Notes: generated by a model not told the origin, from the sequence alone. DNA of 64,000 bases from a virus (IMGVR_UViG_3300004097_000003:1-64000), one strand, 5' to 3'; counted from the first letter of the stretch, positions 16,892-27,386 are shown. Numbers and translations are program-made.

Positions 16892-17322
16892 TAACAGTGT
16901 TCCTCAAAGTCATCGCCTGGTGTAGGTCCAGGTGGTATTACGTAATCACAAAGCTTACCTTCGTAATGAGTAGTCTCGCCAGCAGAACTCATTACTTTAA
17001 TATCGTACAGTTGATTGAGAGGAGTACCATTTGGACAAGAATCGTGATAAGGAGTGCAGGTTAGTTCTACGTCATAGATGTAGCTGCTATCAGGAGTGTG
17101 ATCGATAGACACAATCTTCATTCTGCTTGTACCTTCGTACAGGTGGTGCATAAGCAACGGAGCCACTTTACAAGGACTCGGTGCCATGTCCACAGGACGT
17201 TTAAGTATTTCCTGCAACTTAGGTAAAAGGGCTTCAAGATGGCAGTTGCTGTGCATGTAGAATTTACACGCTACTGTTTTGCCACCGATGTATTTAACTG
17301 TTATTATTGCGTTTGTGGACAT
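16891..17322 (-). CDS. Hypothetical protein, 143 aa
   Basis: Not recognised. Beta-rich N-terminus (NAIITVKYIGGKTVACKFYMH), then several histidines and cysteines scattered through the middle, and a Pro-rich tail (VIPPGPTPGDDFEEHC). A metal-binding role is possible but not shown. Confidence 0.72.
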   Translation of the reverse strand: MSTNAIITVKYIGGKTVACKFYMHSNCHLEALLPKLQEILKRPVDMAPSPCKVAPLLMHHLYEGTSRMKIVSIDHTPDSSYIYDVELTCTPYHDSCPNGTPLNQLYDIKVMSSAGETTHYEGKLCDYVIPPGPTPGDDFEEHC

Positions 17323-17810
17323 TTTTTAATTCCTTGGTTTGGGTCAATAGGTTTAAGTGCGGTATTCATTATACCTTGAAAGTCATAATCTACACCTTCC
17401 TTTTTACGTACTTGGAAATCCTCAAGGGATTCTAGTTTGTTAAGTTTGAATATAGAACCACTAGGCATTACCCGTCGTATGTAGGTCTTTTCAAATACAT
17501 TAACTGATTTGAAGTTTAGGGGCTGCCTAGGTTCATTGGCCTTAATATAGTCTAGTGCAAAAGTAAATAGCTCATGGCCGTAGTCGTCTTCTCTAAGTTC
17601 ACGCCCTACAATCATACAGCCCTTTATAGGACCTATGTCGAATTTACATTCATGTATATTAGAGGAACTGAGCTTGTCAAATATTTCTTGTAGCCGTACC
17701 TGCAATGAGCTAAATAGAGTTACTTTAAGTAAAAATTCGGTGTCGTTATCAGTATTAACAAAGGATTCTTCAAGTATAGTACTTATCTGCTTAGGAGTTA
17801 ATAAGGCCAT
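17304..17810 (-). CDS. Hypothetical protein, 168 aa
   Basis: Not recognised. N-terminal helix ALLTPKQISTILEES and a mixed remainder. It overlaps the neighbouring genes on both ends, so translation is coupled along this part of the operon. Confidence 0.73.
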   Translation of the reverse strand: MALLTPKQISTILEESFVNTDNDTEFLLKVTLFSSLQVRLQEIFDKLSSSNIHECKFDIGPIKGCMIVGRELREDDYGHELFTFALDYIKANEPRQPLNFKSVNVFEKTYIRRVMPSGSIFKLNKLESLEDFQVRKKEGVDYDFQGIMNTALKPIDPNQGIKKCPQTQ

Positions 17811-18073
17811 TATAAGTCCAATATAGTTAGTACGAATTCTTTAGATGCCATAGGCTTAGGCTTATCTATAGGGCCTGCGAACTGTACGCCCTCACCTGTT
17901 ACCTCCTCAATCCAGTCCGACACCTTTAATGTATCGACACCGCCTCCACCCTGACGTGTACAATAAATGCCATCGTGACCCTCCTGGGCAAAGAAGTATT
18001 CTATACGTTGAGCTACCTCGGATTTGACCCAATAGTAACCTGGTACTTTTGGGCGCTGTTCAGTATATTGCAT
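17810..18073 (-). CDS. Small protein, 87 aa, first gene of left minus-strand block
   Basis: Not recognised in full. The N-terminus (PKVPGYYWVKSE...) and the D...G(I/V)Y pattern resemble small phage proteins of unknown role with a GxYWVxxx start. It is the first gene of the left operon; the divergent PAAR gene begins 66 bases away. Confidence 0.72.
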   Translation of the reverse strand: MQYTEQRPKVPGYYWVKSEVAQRIEYFFAQEGHDGIYCTRQGGGGVDTLKVSDWIEEVTGEGVQFAGPIDKPKPMASKEFVLTILDL

Positions 18074-18138
18074 AACTTAACCTTGCGTTATTGCTAATTT
18101 AGTACTATCTTTACACTTCACAGTATGCGAGTATTTAT
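18074..18138. promoter_or_regulatory. Divergent intergenic region
   Basis: Only 65 bases separate the left minus-strand operon from the plus-strand structural block, so it must hold start signals for one or both. On the minus strand the sequence ATATAAATA (around 18132-18139) has the same TAAATA end as the ACTGTAAATA boxes and sits about 60 bases from the minus-strand ATG. I see no clear sigma70 -35/-10 pair for the plus strand. Transcription start mapping would decide. Confidence 0.45.
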
Positions 18139-18426
18139 ATGGGACAGCCTATAATAAGATTAGGTGATAAGTCTATAGGACATCCTCCTTGGGGCCCAAA
18201 TGCACCTATAGTTTCAAGCACCGACGTATTTGTCAACTCCATAGGTGTTGTTAGACTAGGGGATGACTACGCTGTCCACTCTAACGGTCCGTCACCTCAT
18301 CCTGAGAAAGCATTATCTAATAGCTCTACAGTGTATGTCAACGGAAAACTTGTACAGAGGACAGGCGACCCCTGCTCTTGCGGTGATACAGCAGGACCGG
18401 GCAGCCAGAATGTTTTTGCAGGATAA
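18139..18426 (+). CDS. PAAR-domain baseplate spike tip
   Basis: Small protein that caps the cell-puncturing spike of contractile tails (T4 gp5.4 and type VI secretion PAAR). The PAAR pattern repeats: PIIRLGD near the start, VFVNSIGVVRLGD in the middle, then VYVNGKLVQRTGD, with histidines (GH, AVH, SPHP) and a CSCG cysteine pair that fit a metal-binding conical tip. 95 residues is normal. It opens the structural operon and is followed at once by the gp25-like wedge gene. Confidence 0.88.
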   Translation: MGQPIIRLGDKSIGHPPWGPNAPIVSSTDVFVNSIGVVRLGDDYAVHSNGPSPHPEKALSNSSTVYVNGKLVQRTGDPCSCGDTAGPGSQNVFAG

Positions 18427-18429
18427 CTT

Positions 18430-18828
18430 ATGAATACAGAAATTTCAACGAGTATTATTTACTCCGACTTAAACGCCCAAGCTTACATTACGCCTTATGA
18501 CATTGTAACTAATGTCGACGAGGCAGTACAGCGCCTACTTCTAGTACTAGCTACTCCGAAACGTACTAGGTGGAAGCGACCAGGCTTCGGTTCCCTTGTA
18601 GGTAACTTCCTATTCGATCCGATGGATTTAATAACAACGGAGCGTATACGAAACGAAATTCAGGATAGCGTTACTGATCCTGAGAACGACTTAACGGACA
18701 TAACACTAGGTGAACTCGAAGTCGTACCCGATTACAATACAAGTAGTTACTACGTGAGAATTAAACTATCAATACCGAATCTACAAGACGATAAAGTCGT
18801 TGAGTTCGGATTAAGAGCAGGAGCCTAA
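18430..18828 (+). CDS. gp25/W-like baseplate wedge protein
   Basis: Baseplate wedge subunit of the T4 gp25 / P2 W lysozyme-like family that joins the sheath to the baseplate; it has no demonstrated enzymatic role in the tail. The family signature is present: DIVTNVDEAVQRLLLVLATPK, the conserved RPGFGS(x)VGNFLFDPMD segment, ITTERIRNEIQDSV and a C-terminal beta hairpin. 132 residues is typical. It is followed two bases later by the gp6-like gene, a standard baseplate order. Confidence 0.92.
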   Translation: MNTEISTSIIYSDLNAQAYITPYDIVTNVDEAVQRLLLVLATPKRTRWKRPGFGSLVGNFLFDPMDLITTERIRNEIQDSVTDPENDLTDITLGELEVVPDYNTSSYYVRIKLSIPNLQDDKVVEFGLRAGA

Positions 18829-18830
18829 TA

Positions 18831-20291
18831 ATGGCAAACAAACCTTTAAGTAAAGTAACTGTTAATTTTGAGGAATCTGTAGCCGAGCTTCTGTCAAAGT
18901 TTTCAGATAGCCTACCTTGGGCGAACAAACTAAAGTCTAACGTAGGTACCGTTCTAACAGATATGATTGCAGGTACTGCTACTAATAACCAATTCTATAT
19001 AGAGTTTGCCGCGCGTGAGGCCTTCCTTAAGACAGCAAAGCGGTATAGCTCAGTGTATGCGTTAACACGTAGCCTAGGTGTACGTATAGTAAGACGTACT
19101 AGTGCAAAGACTACCGTTTCTGTTCAGAACACAAGTACATCCCAAATATTCATTCCAGCCTATGATAGCTTTGAGCTTGAGGGCCGTCCGTTCTACAATA
19201 GAGAAGGTTTAATGTTTGAGCCTGCTGAGGTAAAACAGTTTGTTTTATTTGAAGGTATCATACAACGCAAAGAACTGAAATTATCGGAACTAGCTACCAA
19301 CTCTTTAGAAATAATAGTAGGGGAGCCTGGTTTTGTTATTAGTGATGACGATGTTAGGGTATTTACCACGGACCCTACAGGAACTATGACTGAATGGACT
19401 AGACACGATGGCTCCCTTTTTGAACTTAATTCGGAAGATACTAAATTCTTCGATGCCACAACCGGAGACGGCGACGTTTCTTTACTTTTTGGTGATGGTA
19501 CTTTTGGCTCTGTTCCTGGATCAGATAGTACACTTACTATCGTATATGCCATAACTAGTGGGACTGATGGCAACCAAGGCCTATCAGGACTTAAAGTTAA
19601 CTACGCTAAGAACGATTTAATAACAGGTCAAAACATTGAGTCTATATTTGGAGGCACTGGTATTAAAGATAAGGTTTACTATAAAAAGTATGCGCCTTTC
19701 ATGTACAATAGTAAGAAACGTATGGTTAGCCCCAGTGACTGGCATGGTAATATAGGCCTATATCCAGGAGTGGGTGATTTAAGTATCCTCAGCCAACGAG
19801 ACATTGCACCTAATGACCCATCATGGCAGAACGTGGTTCGCGTATGTATATTGCCCGAAAACGGAAGCTCGTGGGGTGGTCAGAATCCAAGTCCTGAATC
19901 GGCAGTGTGGACTGAATTCCTCAAGTGGGCTAAGAAACGCGTACGACCTAACACTACTATTCAGCCGTGGAATCCAAGTAAAATTCTTACAGACATAGTA
20001 GTCGAAGTAGCGGTATTCGAGGAGGTAGACACACAGTTGATGAAGGATTTATTAACCACAGTTATCAGCGGAATGTTCACGCATACTCCGGGCACTTTAG
20101 GTAAAGCTTTTACCCGTAGTGACTTAGATGAAGCCATAAAATACGACGATGATCAGCGTAGAGACGGCATAGATTACGTTAAGATAGTCAGTCCTATTGA
20201 AGATATTGAACCTAGTACAAGGCTAGAGTTTGTTAGTCCTAAAAGCATAACCGTTCTGGTACGTTATACAGAACGTGAATCATTCCTATAA
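18831..20291 (+). CDS. gp6/J-like baseplate wedge protein
   Basis: Baseplate wedge protein of the T4 gp6 / P2 J / Mu gp47 family, which forms the ring around the hub. The N-terminal helical part (KLKSNVGTVLTDMIAG), the central Ig/beta region with FGDGTFG (residues about 220-228) and DGNQG, and the C-terminal VNPWNPS-like segment (RPNTTIQPWNPSK) match the family. Length 486 aa is as expected. Sits between gp25-like and a large tail-tip protein. Confidence 0.9.
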   Translation: MANKPLSKVTVNFEESVAELLSKFSDSLPWANKLKSNVGTVLTDMIAGTATNNQFYIEFAAREAFLKTAKRYSSVYALTRSLGVRIVRRTSAKTTVSVQNTSTSQIFIPAYDSFELEGRPFYNREGLMFEPAEVKQFVLFEGIIQRKELKLSELATNSLEIIVGEPGFVISDDDVRVFTTDPTGTMTEWTRHDGSLFELNSEDTKFFDATTGDGDVSLLFGDGTFGSVPGSDSTLTIVYAITSGTDGNQGLSGLKVNYAKNDLITGQNIESIFGGTGIKDKVYYKKYAPFMYNSKKRMVSPSDWHGNIGLYPGVGDLSILSQRDIAPNDPSWQNVVRVCILPENGSSWGGQNPSPESAVWTEFLKWAKKRVRPNTTIQPWNPSKILTDIVVEVAVFEEVDTQLMKDLLTTVISGMFTHTPGTLGKAFTRSDLDEAIKYDDDQRRDGIDYVKIVSPIEDIEPSTRLEFVSPKSITVLVRYTERESFL

Positions 20292-20301
20292 GTGAGTCAG
20301 C

Positions 20302-23300
20302 ATGGAAAAGAACTTATTAGACGTATTTCTTGAGTACACTAGAGGTAATCCCCTTTGGGATGACTTTATAAATGCTCTTGATGAATTCAACCAAGAACAG
20401 ATACTATCTCCTATTAAAGAGCTTGAAAGTATACGTAACATTAATAGTAACACGGACCCTGTATTTATAGATAAAACCATTAGACAGCTAGGCTTAACTA
20501 TTAATAACCAACTGCTTAGTGCCAACCGTGAAAATATACATAAACTGTTCCACATGCTACCTCTGTATCATGAACTTTCTGGTACACCTAAGTTTCCTAG
20601 GTTTATAGAATTCTTACTAGGCAGGGGTTTTCGGGCAACACCTATGTATACGGTTGACTACCAAGATTTCTACGCAAAACCTAAAGGTAAGCTAGTTACA
20701 GAAGGAGGCCTATGGTACAGTACTTCTCATATTGAGCTTTCTGTTGATGCTCAAGGCATAGAAGACTCTTTCAGTTTACGTATTGAACGCCGCGATCTAG
20801 TCGGCTTACTTGAAGCAGGCTTTACTCAAGAACAAATAAATGAACTTCGAGGTGTGGCCTTAGATTCGAATATACATGATAGATTTATAGTTGAGCATAT
20901 CATCCATAATAGAATAATTGAACTCTATTATGAGTTTGCTCCTATAGAAGACGTAGTAAAGCATATAGCCTTAGCACTTCCTGTAAGTGGTCAGGTGTTT
21001 ATCGCAGGGTCAGTTACGATAAAGCCTAAAGAATATATAAAGTTAGACGAAAATGGAATTAAACGCCTAGAACTCATAGCGCCTTCAATAGTATATGGCC
21101 TTGAGGTATACAGCTTCAACATGAAGGTAGTATTGTCGGACGACAGCGAGGTAACACAGCCATGCCATTTGCTAAGCACTCTTCCTGAAGGCCTAGCATC
21201 GAACAACGGGTCTAATATAGTGTTCAATGACGTTATGACTCAGACCGAGGTTCAGGTTACTGTCCTTTATCAAGGTACTTCTTTCCATAAGACAGTCCAG
21301 TTAATTCCGTTAGGTGTTCCTGCGGTACCTGATTCAGTATTCATTAGCGGTAAACGTAGAGTACTTGAAGGATTGACTGCTCAATTCAAATTGTACGGTG
21401 ACTTCGGTTTTGAGCGTAAGCCTGTATTAGACCAAGATAACGTTGAGTGGTTAATAGATACAGATGATGCCTATTTCGAAGGAAGTATATTACACATTAG
21501 CGAAATATATGCAGAACAAAGTGCCGTAGTTACTGCCAATTACTTTGATTCTGATAATGTCCTACAGACGAATAGCATTAGCATAGATATAATTAACTCA
21601 GTTAAAGAAGTTAAGCCTATAGATTTAACTATTAATGTACCTACAGAAATGTTACAAGGTCAGAACTATACGATTACCGTTGACGCCAAGTACTCCGACG
21701 GAAGCGTTAAAGAAGTTAGTGCTCACTTAAAGGCAGTTAGTAACAAAGCCAAGTTTAATTTTGATGGTGTTGTATATTCACCTGTAGTATCGCGGGATTA
21801 TGATACCACATTCATTGCTGAATTCCAAGACAAAGGAGTGGCCCTGACGAAAGAGCAAAAAGTTACTTTCGTCTACCCTAAACTAGAAGTGTTTAAGCTT
21901 ACTGCCTTAGTTCCAGATTCAATCGAAGAAGGTACGCGACTGCCTCTAAGTTGTATAGCCCATTGGTGCAAAGCCAGTGATTTACCTTTAGTGCAATCTA
22001 AGATCAAAACAGAGCAACAAGTACAACTGTTTACTTCCGAAACGCAAGCTGCATGGAAACCTATAGGTATACATACCTTTGCAGCAGGAGCTGAGGGTTT
22101 TACATCTGACACAGAGATAGTAGCAGTAGAGGACGTAACAATTGATGGAAATCTATTAATAGTTCCTCAAGTAGACCAGACAAGCGACTTGATTATTGAA
22201 GCGCGTATAACTACTGAATCAGGTTTGAATGTTACAACCACAAAGTACATTCAAATTAAACCTATCGAGAATCGTATTGAAAGCGTGAAGATCTCAATTA
22301 GACAGAAACTATTTGAGGGTGAGAGCAACACCATGGCCATTGTAGCTAGCTGGTCGGACGACACTCAAACAGAACTTAAAATAGGTACGGAAGGTTCTTC
22401 GGTAGTCTCCGCTCAAGTATTGCATGAGGACGGGCTTGCACATCCTGAGCTTTATTTCGAGGATAACATTTTAAGATATACAGGTACGATTAGCGGTATT
22501 AGCACTGTAACTGTCTATGTTCAATATACTCACATTAATTTGGATGGGGAGGAAGAGATACAATCTATACAAGAAACCGCATTGGTGTCAGTTGTACCTA
22601 AGATTGTACTTACGGATAGCATTAGAGTATTTGCCCCTGAGTCTAGGACTCTGGAGGACGGAACTTGGGCTATACCTAATAGAAGTCGCATGTTTATAAG
22701 AACAGAAGCCGAGTTTGAAGATGGTACTGTAGAAGATATAAAACCTGTTATTACTCCTTCGATGTTTATACCTTATAAAGAACAAGACGTACCTATAAAT
22801 GTAGTTACGGGTGATTTTGCTCTCAGAGATATGGTTAACATTCTTACTAATAAGACCCCAGAGGAGATCTACGCAGAATTAGCCAAGAAGTATTTTGGGT
22901 ATTTCGACGTACAGTGGGTTCCAGAAGATAGAACTTTAATCTATATTGAAAATGATAAAGGTGAAGGGGTCAGTACAAGCATAGATAACATCACTGACTT
23001 TGGTCTCATTAGAAATCACCCAGACCTAATGTCCTACGTCGAATTCGAAGCCGTTAAAGAGATTACAGATTTTGACAGGCAGGTTACTAGGACATTAGTC
23101 CAAGCATCCAAAGTCAATGAAGAAACTGAAATAGAGTTGGCCTTTAGGTATTTCAAAGAGGAAATGGAACAAACAATCTTTATCCTAGAGCGAGAAACAC
23201 AGGCACATAACTTAATACTAAGTAAACGTATCACAGGTCCTATGGAATTCTATGGCAACGTACCTGCGGTAAGCTATGCCTTATACGTAAACTTCGATGA

Positions 23301-24990
23301 CAGAGGTGAAGAGTACGGAGTGTCGAATGACTGGGAACTTACCATACTTAATAAGCGTGAGGTTATGATTGCGCTAGGTATGCACTTTGAGATAGAGGAC
23401 TTTGAAGACAAGACCGACGAAACTCTTAATCAAATAATGCCTGATAGAAAGATTGTGGATATTGATGAAAATGGTTATGTATATCCTAAAGAAAACGTCG
23501 ATGCCTTACTTAATATTAAAGCTTTGTATGATGACGGTAAAACTTCTTTCGAGCGTGACCTAGATGTTCAAATGCGTAGAGCCAATACCTACTTAGAACG
23601 TCTATCTATAGTAGGCCCAAGTACTATAGAGGATATAGATGATGTTAATCTTGTCCTGGACGGAGCCATGAGTCACGTACCTTACAAATTACTCCTGTGG
23701 CGCGTAGGTGCCACAACGCCTGAGGAAGTAGTAGGCTTCTGGACTCTAGAGCAAAGTACCTCAAGTAGCGAGCAGGACTTACTAGGCATAAACGTGGGAG
23801 AGGGTGACGGTAAACTTTACATTAAAACTCAAGTAGAAAACCAGGATATATTCTTAGTAGCTTATTACGAAGAACAGTTTGATGATAGGCGCGAGTGGTT
23901 AGGTAAACGTAAGCGGATATTTATAAATGCTAATAGAGCAGTGAATAAGGTAAAGATAGATCCTGTTGGAGGCATAATTAACGATAATGGTATAATGCAG
24001 CTAAACGCTACTGTAACTCTAGAGGATGGGTCGCAAGTCCCATTGAGTCCTAACCAGGAGCAGACGTGGATAATAGTAGATAGTCCTGAGGGTCTTGAGA
24101 TTTCGGACAGCGGCCTTCTTACTATACCTAAACTTCACACCAATGCGGATGTTACTGTATCGGTAAATGTATTCAGTGGCAGTATATCAGTAGAGCACTC
24201 AATTACCTTTCTTGTTACGGCACGTAATGCCTTACAAGGTTTACGTATAGCAGGATATAAAGATATACGTGACGATTCAGTTATTCAAACTCAGGCCGTT
24301 TTGTTTAGGTCCAGCGATACGATAATGGACTATACAGCCGGTGAATTGGAAGGTACTAATTTCTGTAATACTAAGGAGTGCGTAACTAACGATTGCCAAT
24401 GGTCCATTAAAAGAGTCGATGGACTTAACACAGATAAAGTTAGCATTAACGAAGCTACAGGCTTACTGACTGTAGGAGCCTTTGATAAAGATTTCGGTCT
24501 CGAAATTACTGCTGAATATGCAGAGCCTGGGCAACCTACTGTTACACATAGTATAGTCATGGTAGTACATAGTTCCTTGCCTCGTTTCGGTATAGGTGAT
24601 TACGGAATTATCAATGAAGTTGAGATGAATACCCTTAGTAATAGAGTTAACAACCTTGATAAGGGAGGTAGCTTTAATATTAACGCGGAAGGTCCTACTG
24701 GAAGTACTAAGTATGGTTACTTTGCGCATAGAAAAGAGTTCGGTCGAGCAGTAGTTAAATCCATTAGTGAGTCTACAGACCATGGCTCTTGGGATGGGGC
24801 TAATTGGTCGATTGATGCGGCTGACTATGAGACGGAGACGGAACGACAGAATGCAATTACCAACTTTGGTACTGACCCTATAGAGATTGAAGTGTCTTAT
24901 GATAACTCGACTGATATTTGGTATCTATATCGTACTGAAAAGAATAATTTTGGTTTTGGTGAATTTGCCTACTACTATACAGTAGAATAG
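20302..24990 (+). CDS. Large baseplate/tail protein with Ig-like repeats
   Basis: 1562-residue structural protein. The first ~230 residues are helical (IKELESIRNINS, KTIRQLGLTINN, KLFHMLPLYHELSGTPKF) and occupy the position of tail protein I / gp6 partner proteins, with a repeat of beta-sandwich domains afterwards. From about residue 330 on, segments of 80-95 residues look like bacterial Ig-like (Big) domains: VFISGKRRVLEGLTAQF, INVPTEMLQGQNYTIT..YSDGS, VPDSIEEGTRLPLSC, ISIRQKLFEGESNTMAI..WSDDT, VDPVGGIINDNGIMQLNATV.. and others. Probably a long rod or whisker attached to the baseplate, contributing host binding. SD-like AGTGAG precedes the ATG. Confidence 0.82.
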   Translation: MEKNLLDVFLEYTRGNPLWDDFINALDEFNQEQILSPIKELESIRNINSNTDPVFIDKTIRQLGLTINNQLLSANRENIHKLFHMLPLYHELSGTPKFPRFIEFLLGRGFRATPMYTVDYQDFYAKPKGKLVTEGGLWYSTSHIELSVDAQGIEDSFSLRIERRDLVGLLEAGFTQEQINELRGVALDSNIHDRFIVEHIIHNRIIELYYEFAPIEDVVKHIALALPVSGQVFIAGSVTIKPKEYIKLDENGIKRLELIAPSIVYGLEVYSFNMKVVLSDDSEVTQPCHLLSTLPEGLASNNGSNIVFNDVMTQTEVQVTVLYQGTSFHKTVQLIPLGVPAVPDSVFISGKRRVLEGLTAQFKLYGDFGFERKPVLDQDNVEWLIDTDDAYFEGSILHISEIYAEQSAVVTANYFDSDNVLQTNSISIDIINSVKEVKPIDLTINVPTEMLQGQNYTITVDAKYSDGSVKEVSAHLKAVSNKAKFNFDGVVYSPVVSRDYDTTFIAEFQDKGVALTKEQKVTFVYPKLEVFKLTALVPDSIEEGTRLPLSCIAHWCKASDLPLVQSKIKTEQQVQLFTSETQAAWKPIGIHTFAAGAEGFTSDTEIVAVEDVTIDGNLLIVPQVDQTSDLIIEARITTESGLNVTTTKYIQIKPIENRIESVKISIRQKLFEGESNTMAIVASWSDDTQTELKIGTEGSSVVSAQVLHEDGLAHPELYFEDNILRYTGTISGISTVTVYVQYTHINLDGEEEIQSIQETALVSVVPKIVLTDSIRVFAPESRTLEDGTWAIPNRSRMFIRTEAEFEDGTVEDIKPVITPSMFIPYKEQDVPINVVTGDFALRDMVNILTNKTPEEIYAELAKKYFGYFDVQWVPEDRTLIYIENDKGEGVSTSIDNITDFGLIRNHPDLMSYVEFEAVKEITDFDRQVTRTLVQASKVNEETEIELAFRYFKEEMEQTIFILERETQAHNLILSKRITGPMEFYGNVPAVSYALYVNFDDRGEEYGVSNDWELTILNKREVMIALGMHFEIEDFEDKTDETLNQIMPDRKIVDIDENGYVYPKENVDALLNIKALYDDGKTSFERDLDVQMRRANTYLERLSIVGPSTIEDIDDVNLVLDGAMSHVPYKLLLWRVGATTPEEVVGFWTLEQSTSSSEQDLLGINVGEGDGKLYIKTQVENQDIFLVAYYEEQFDDRREWLGKRKRIFINANRAVNKVKIDPVGGIINDNGIMQLNATVTLEDGSQVPLSPNQEQTWIIVDSPEGLEISDSGLLTIPKLHTNADVTVSVNVFSGSISVEHSITFLVTARNALQGLRIAGYKDIRDDSVIQTQAVLFRSSDTIMDYTAGELEGTNFCNTKECVTNDCQWSIKRVDGLNTDKVSINEATGLLTVGAFDKDFGLEITAEYAEPGQPTVTHSIVMVVHSSLPRFGIGDYGIINEVEMNTLSNRVNNLDKGGSFNINAEGPTGSTKYGYFAHRKEFGRAVVKSISESTDHGSWDGANWSIDAADYETETERQNAITNFGTDPIEIEVSYDNSTDIWYLYRTEKNNFGFGEFAYYYTVE

Positions 24991-25030
24991 CAGTAATTTA
25001 AACTAAAGAAACAATTAAGGAAACTTTGAT

Positions 25031-27385
25031 ATGCCTGATATTATTAGCCTCGCAGATAAGCTGCGAATGACTACAGCAGGTAAGCAGTCTGCACTTAACG
25101 CTGACCAAGGTGGAGTTTGGGTAGTACCTAAGTCTTTCGCTGTTGGTACCTTTACTGGAAGTGTTCCAAGTACCGTGCCTGATGATCTGCTTACAAGTCC
25201 CCTATATGGGGGCAATATACATTACGCTGAGGTAGTCAGTGAGCAATCCGTCCGTTTCACATTTGATATACCTACATCTGTAGGCACGGAAGCAGGGATA
25301 CCAATCGGTGAGGTAGTTATATATCTAGATGATGGCACAGCATTCGCACACGCAGTACTAGCGGAACCTTACGTAAAGCGTAAGGGAATAGGTGTTCGCA
25401 TAGAAGCTATGCTGCATATATTAGAAGCACCTGCCGCAGTTATTAATGTTACATTAAGCGAATTAGGAAGTATTCCTAGCGTTGCCAATGTGGAAGCATT
25501 ACCTAGCCCTGTAACATCACTATCAAATGCTATTAGCGTCCTAGACTTAGTACAGAATGTAGATGGTTCTACTAGCCCGGGCGTTGTATGTAAGTATGGT
25601 AACGGAGGCCAACATTGGGGCTTCTATGGATATAGCCGTATATTCAGTGAGGCTTTAGGTATAGGTAATGCAGTATCTCCTGCTGAACTTAATCAGTCAA
25701 CTGCTATAACTGAATTTGAATTACAAAATGGTGACGAGTTTATTATCCAAGTAATATCGGGTAATGGTGCAGGCGAAACCCGACTATTCAAACTGAATGG
25801 AAGTGACGAAAACGCCAGCTTCGTAGCAGTAGGTTCCGCATTTACGGCCTTGAGTGATAATTCAGTTGTTAGTATATGGGCTCCAATTGGAGCTAGTGGT
25901 TCATCAGGATGTGCTTGGCCCCCACAAGCCGACGGAGTACCTACAGACTGGGTACTTACTAAGGGTGAAGATAGTTGTCCTGTATGGTCGCCTCCTTATA
26001 AAAACAAAGCACAATCAATTACCCTGTACCGGGAGCCTAGCAAGTTAGAGCTAAAGCCTTTTAATACCATGGCTACTTCTGACCGTATGACTTATGATAT
26101 AGGAGATGTGTTCCCCGAGAACAATAACTTTGCCTTAGTTAATACTCAGGGTATAAATCAACATCGTAATGCTTTTGATGTAGTTGAAAACCGTATTGAG
26201 TTTAGTCAACGCCTAGTTAACCAGATCATTCTTGACATACGTACGTTCACAAGAGCACCAAGCTCAGGTACTAAGTTAATATGGCATACTGGTGAGCATA
26301 CTGGTAATGGTAGTACTCAAGAGTTTGATATGCCTAGCTATATCGACAGTCCTGAGTTAGCAATTATTACCGTCGACCATGCGCAGCAAGCCCTTACCTC
26401 CTATACTTTAGATAAAGATAGAAGTAAGATTATCTTTACCGAAGCGCCACCTGCAGGTTCTGTTATTCAGATTAGAACAGTTGAGTATATACAGGAGGAA
26501 GGCTTTAGTACTGATATCGTTAGTGTGTCTATGAAGACTTCTGATCTTACAAACGTAATACTTCTTCCTATATCACCTGAGTCTAAAGACCAAGTATTCG
26601 TCAGTGAGCAGGGCTTCTGGGTACACGCCTCTAGTTATGAAGTAGTAGACAATCGTGTTATCTTCAATGGTTCAATTGAGCCAGAGACAAGCATGGAAGT
26701 TTTAGTATTCCAGAATATACGTGCCGAAGGTGTTGCTAGTGCTGACGTTAAAGGAATGGTAGTAGGTGCTGTAGCTACGGCTAAAGGTATTGAATTAATA
26801 CGACATAATGCACCTAGTATAAAGTTACCTGCACCTGAATTCACTATCAAATCAGGCAGTGGTACCCGTGTGACAGGTCAGTACCCTGAATTCCTTATTG
26901 AAAGTACATTGGCTGAACAGATAGCAAAAGATAGCTTCAATAGTTTTAACGTCCAAGCTAAAGAAGAAGATGCCGAGCAAATTCTTATTACACAACGTAT
27001 TGAATTTAAAGGGGATATAATAGTACAAGCTAACGCGGACTTAATGGCTGAGCTTGGACCTGGTTTCATATCAGAAAGCGGATATGAGCGTGGTCAATTC
27101 GTACTAGGTGTAAGAACTACAGGTACAGTAGAGCCTGAGTATGGCCGCGGTATTAAAGGTACTGGTGAGTTTGGCATTAAAGCTGTTAGTGAGACACAAG
27201 CACAAGCATCAGGCTATGGTAATGCCAGTGTTACGCAATCGTGGAACATAATTAAAGCCAATCATCCTGCAGGCTATATAGACATTGTTGCTAAGATGCG
27301 TATATCTGACGCAAACATCAGTAAGTACGGAAGTAAACTTACAGCACTTTTAAACATAGTAGTGCTTCCTCAATTAGGTTCTTAG
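25031..27385 (+). CDS. Tail fibre protein, 784 aa
   Basis: Predicted tail fibre. The N-terminal 130 residues resemble phage tail-collar fibre N-termini (GIPIGEVVIYLDDGTAFA...), a family that attaches the fibre to the baseplate. Residues 290-330 hold a CAWPPQADG..W..CPVWSPPYKN segment. The rest is beta-rich, with regions that could be trimeric fibre repeats, and a C-terminal segment (YGRGIKGTGEFGI) rich in Gly. Starts after a good GGAA site. Receptor not predictable. Confidence 0.72.
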   Translation: MPDIISLADKLRMTTAGKQSALNADQGGVWVVPKSFAVGTFTGSVPSTVPDDLLTSPLYGGNIHYAEVVSEQSVRFTFDIPTSVGTEAGIPIGEVVIYLDDGTAFAHAVLAEPYVKRKGIGVRIEAMLHILEAPAAVINVTLSELGSIPSVANVEALPSPVTSLSNAISVLDLVQNVDGSTSPGVVCKYGNGGQHWGFYGYSRIFSEALGIGNAVSPAELNQSTAITEFELQNGDEFIIQVISGNGAGETRLFKLNGSDENASFVAVGSAFTALSDNSVVSIWAPIGASGSSGCAWPPQADGVPTDWVLTKGEDSCPVWSPPYKNKAQSITLYREPSKLELKPFNTMATSDRMTYDIGDVFPENNNFALVNTQGINQHRNAFDVVENRIEFSQRLVNQIILDIRTFTRAPSSGTKLIWHTGEHTGNGSTQEFDMPSYIDSPELAIITVDHAQQALTSYTLDKDRSKIIFTEAPPAGSVIQIRTVEYIQEEGFSTDIVSVSMKTSDLTNVILLPISPESKDQVFVSEQGFWVHASSYEVVDNRVIFNGSIEPETSMEVLVFQNIRAEGVASADVKGMVVGAVATAKGIELIRHNAPSIKLPAPEFTIKSGSGTRVTGQYPEFLIESTLAEQIAKDSFNSFNVQAKEEDAEQILITQRIEFKGDIIVQANADLMAELGPGFISESGYERGQFVLGVRTTGTVEPEYGRGIKGTGEFGIKAVSETQAQASGYGNASVTQSWNIIKANHPAGYIDIVAKMRISDANISKYGSKLTALLNIVVLPQLGS

Positions 27386-27386
27386 T

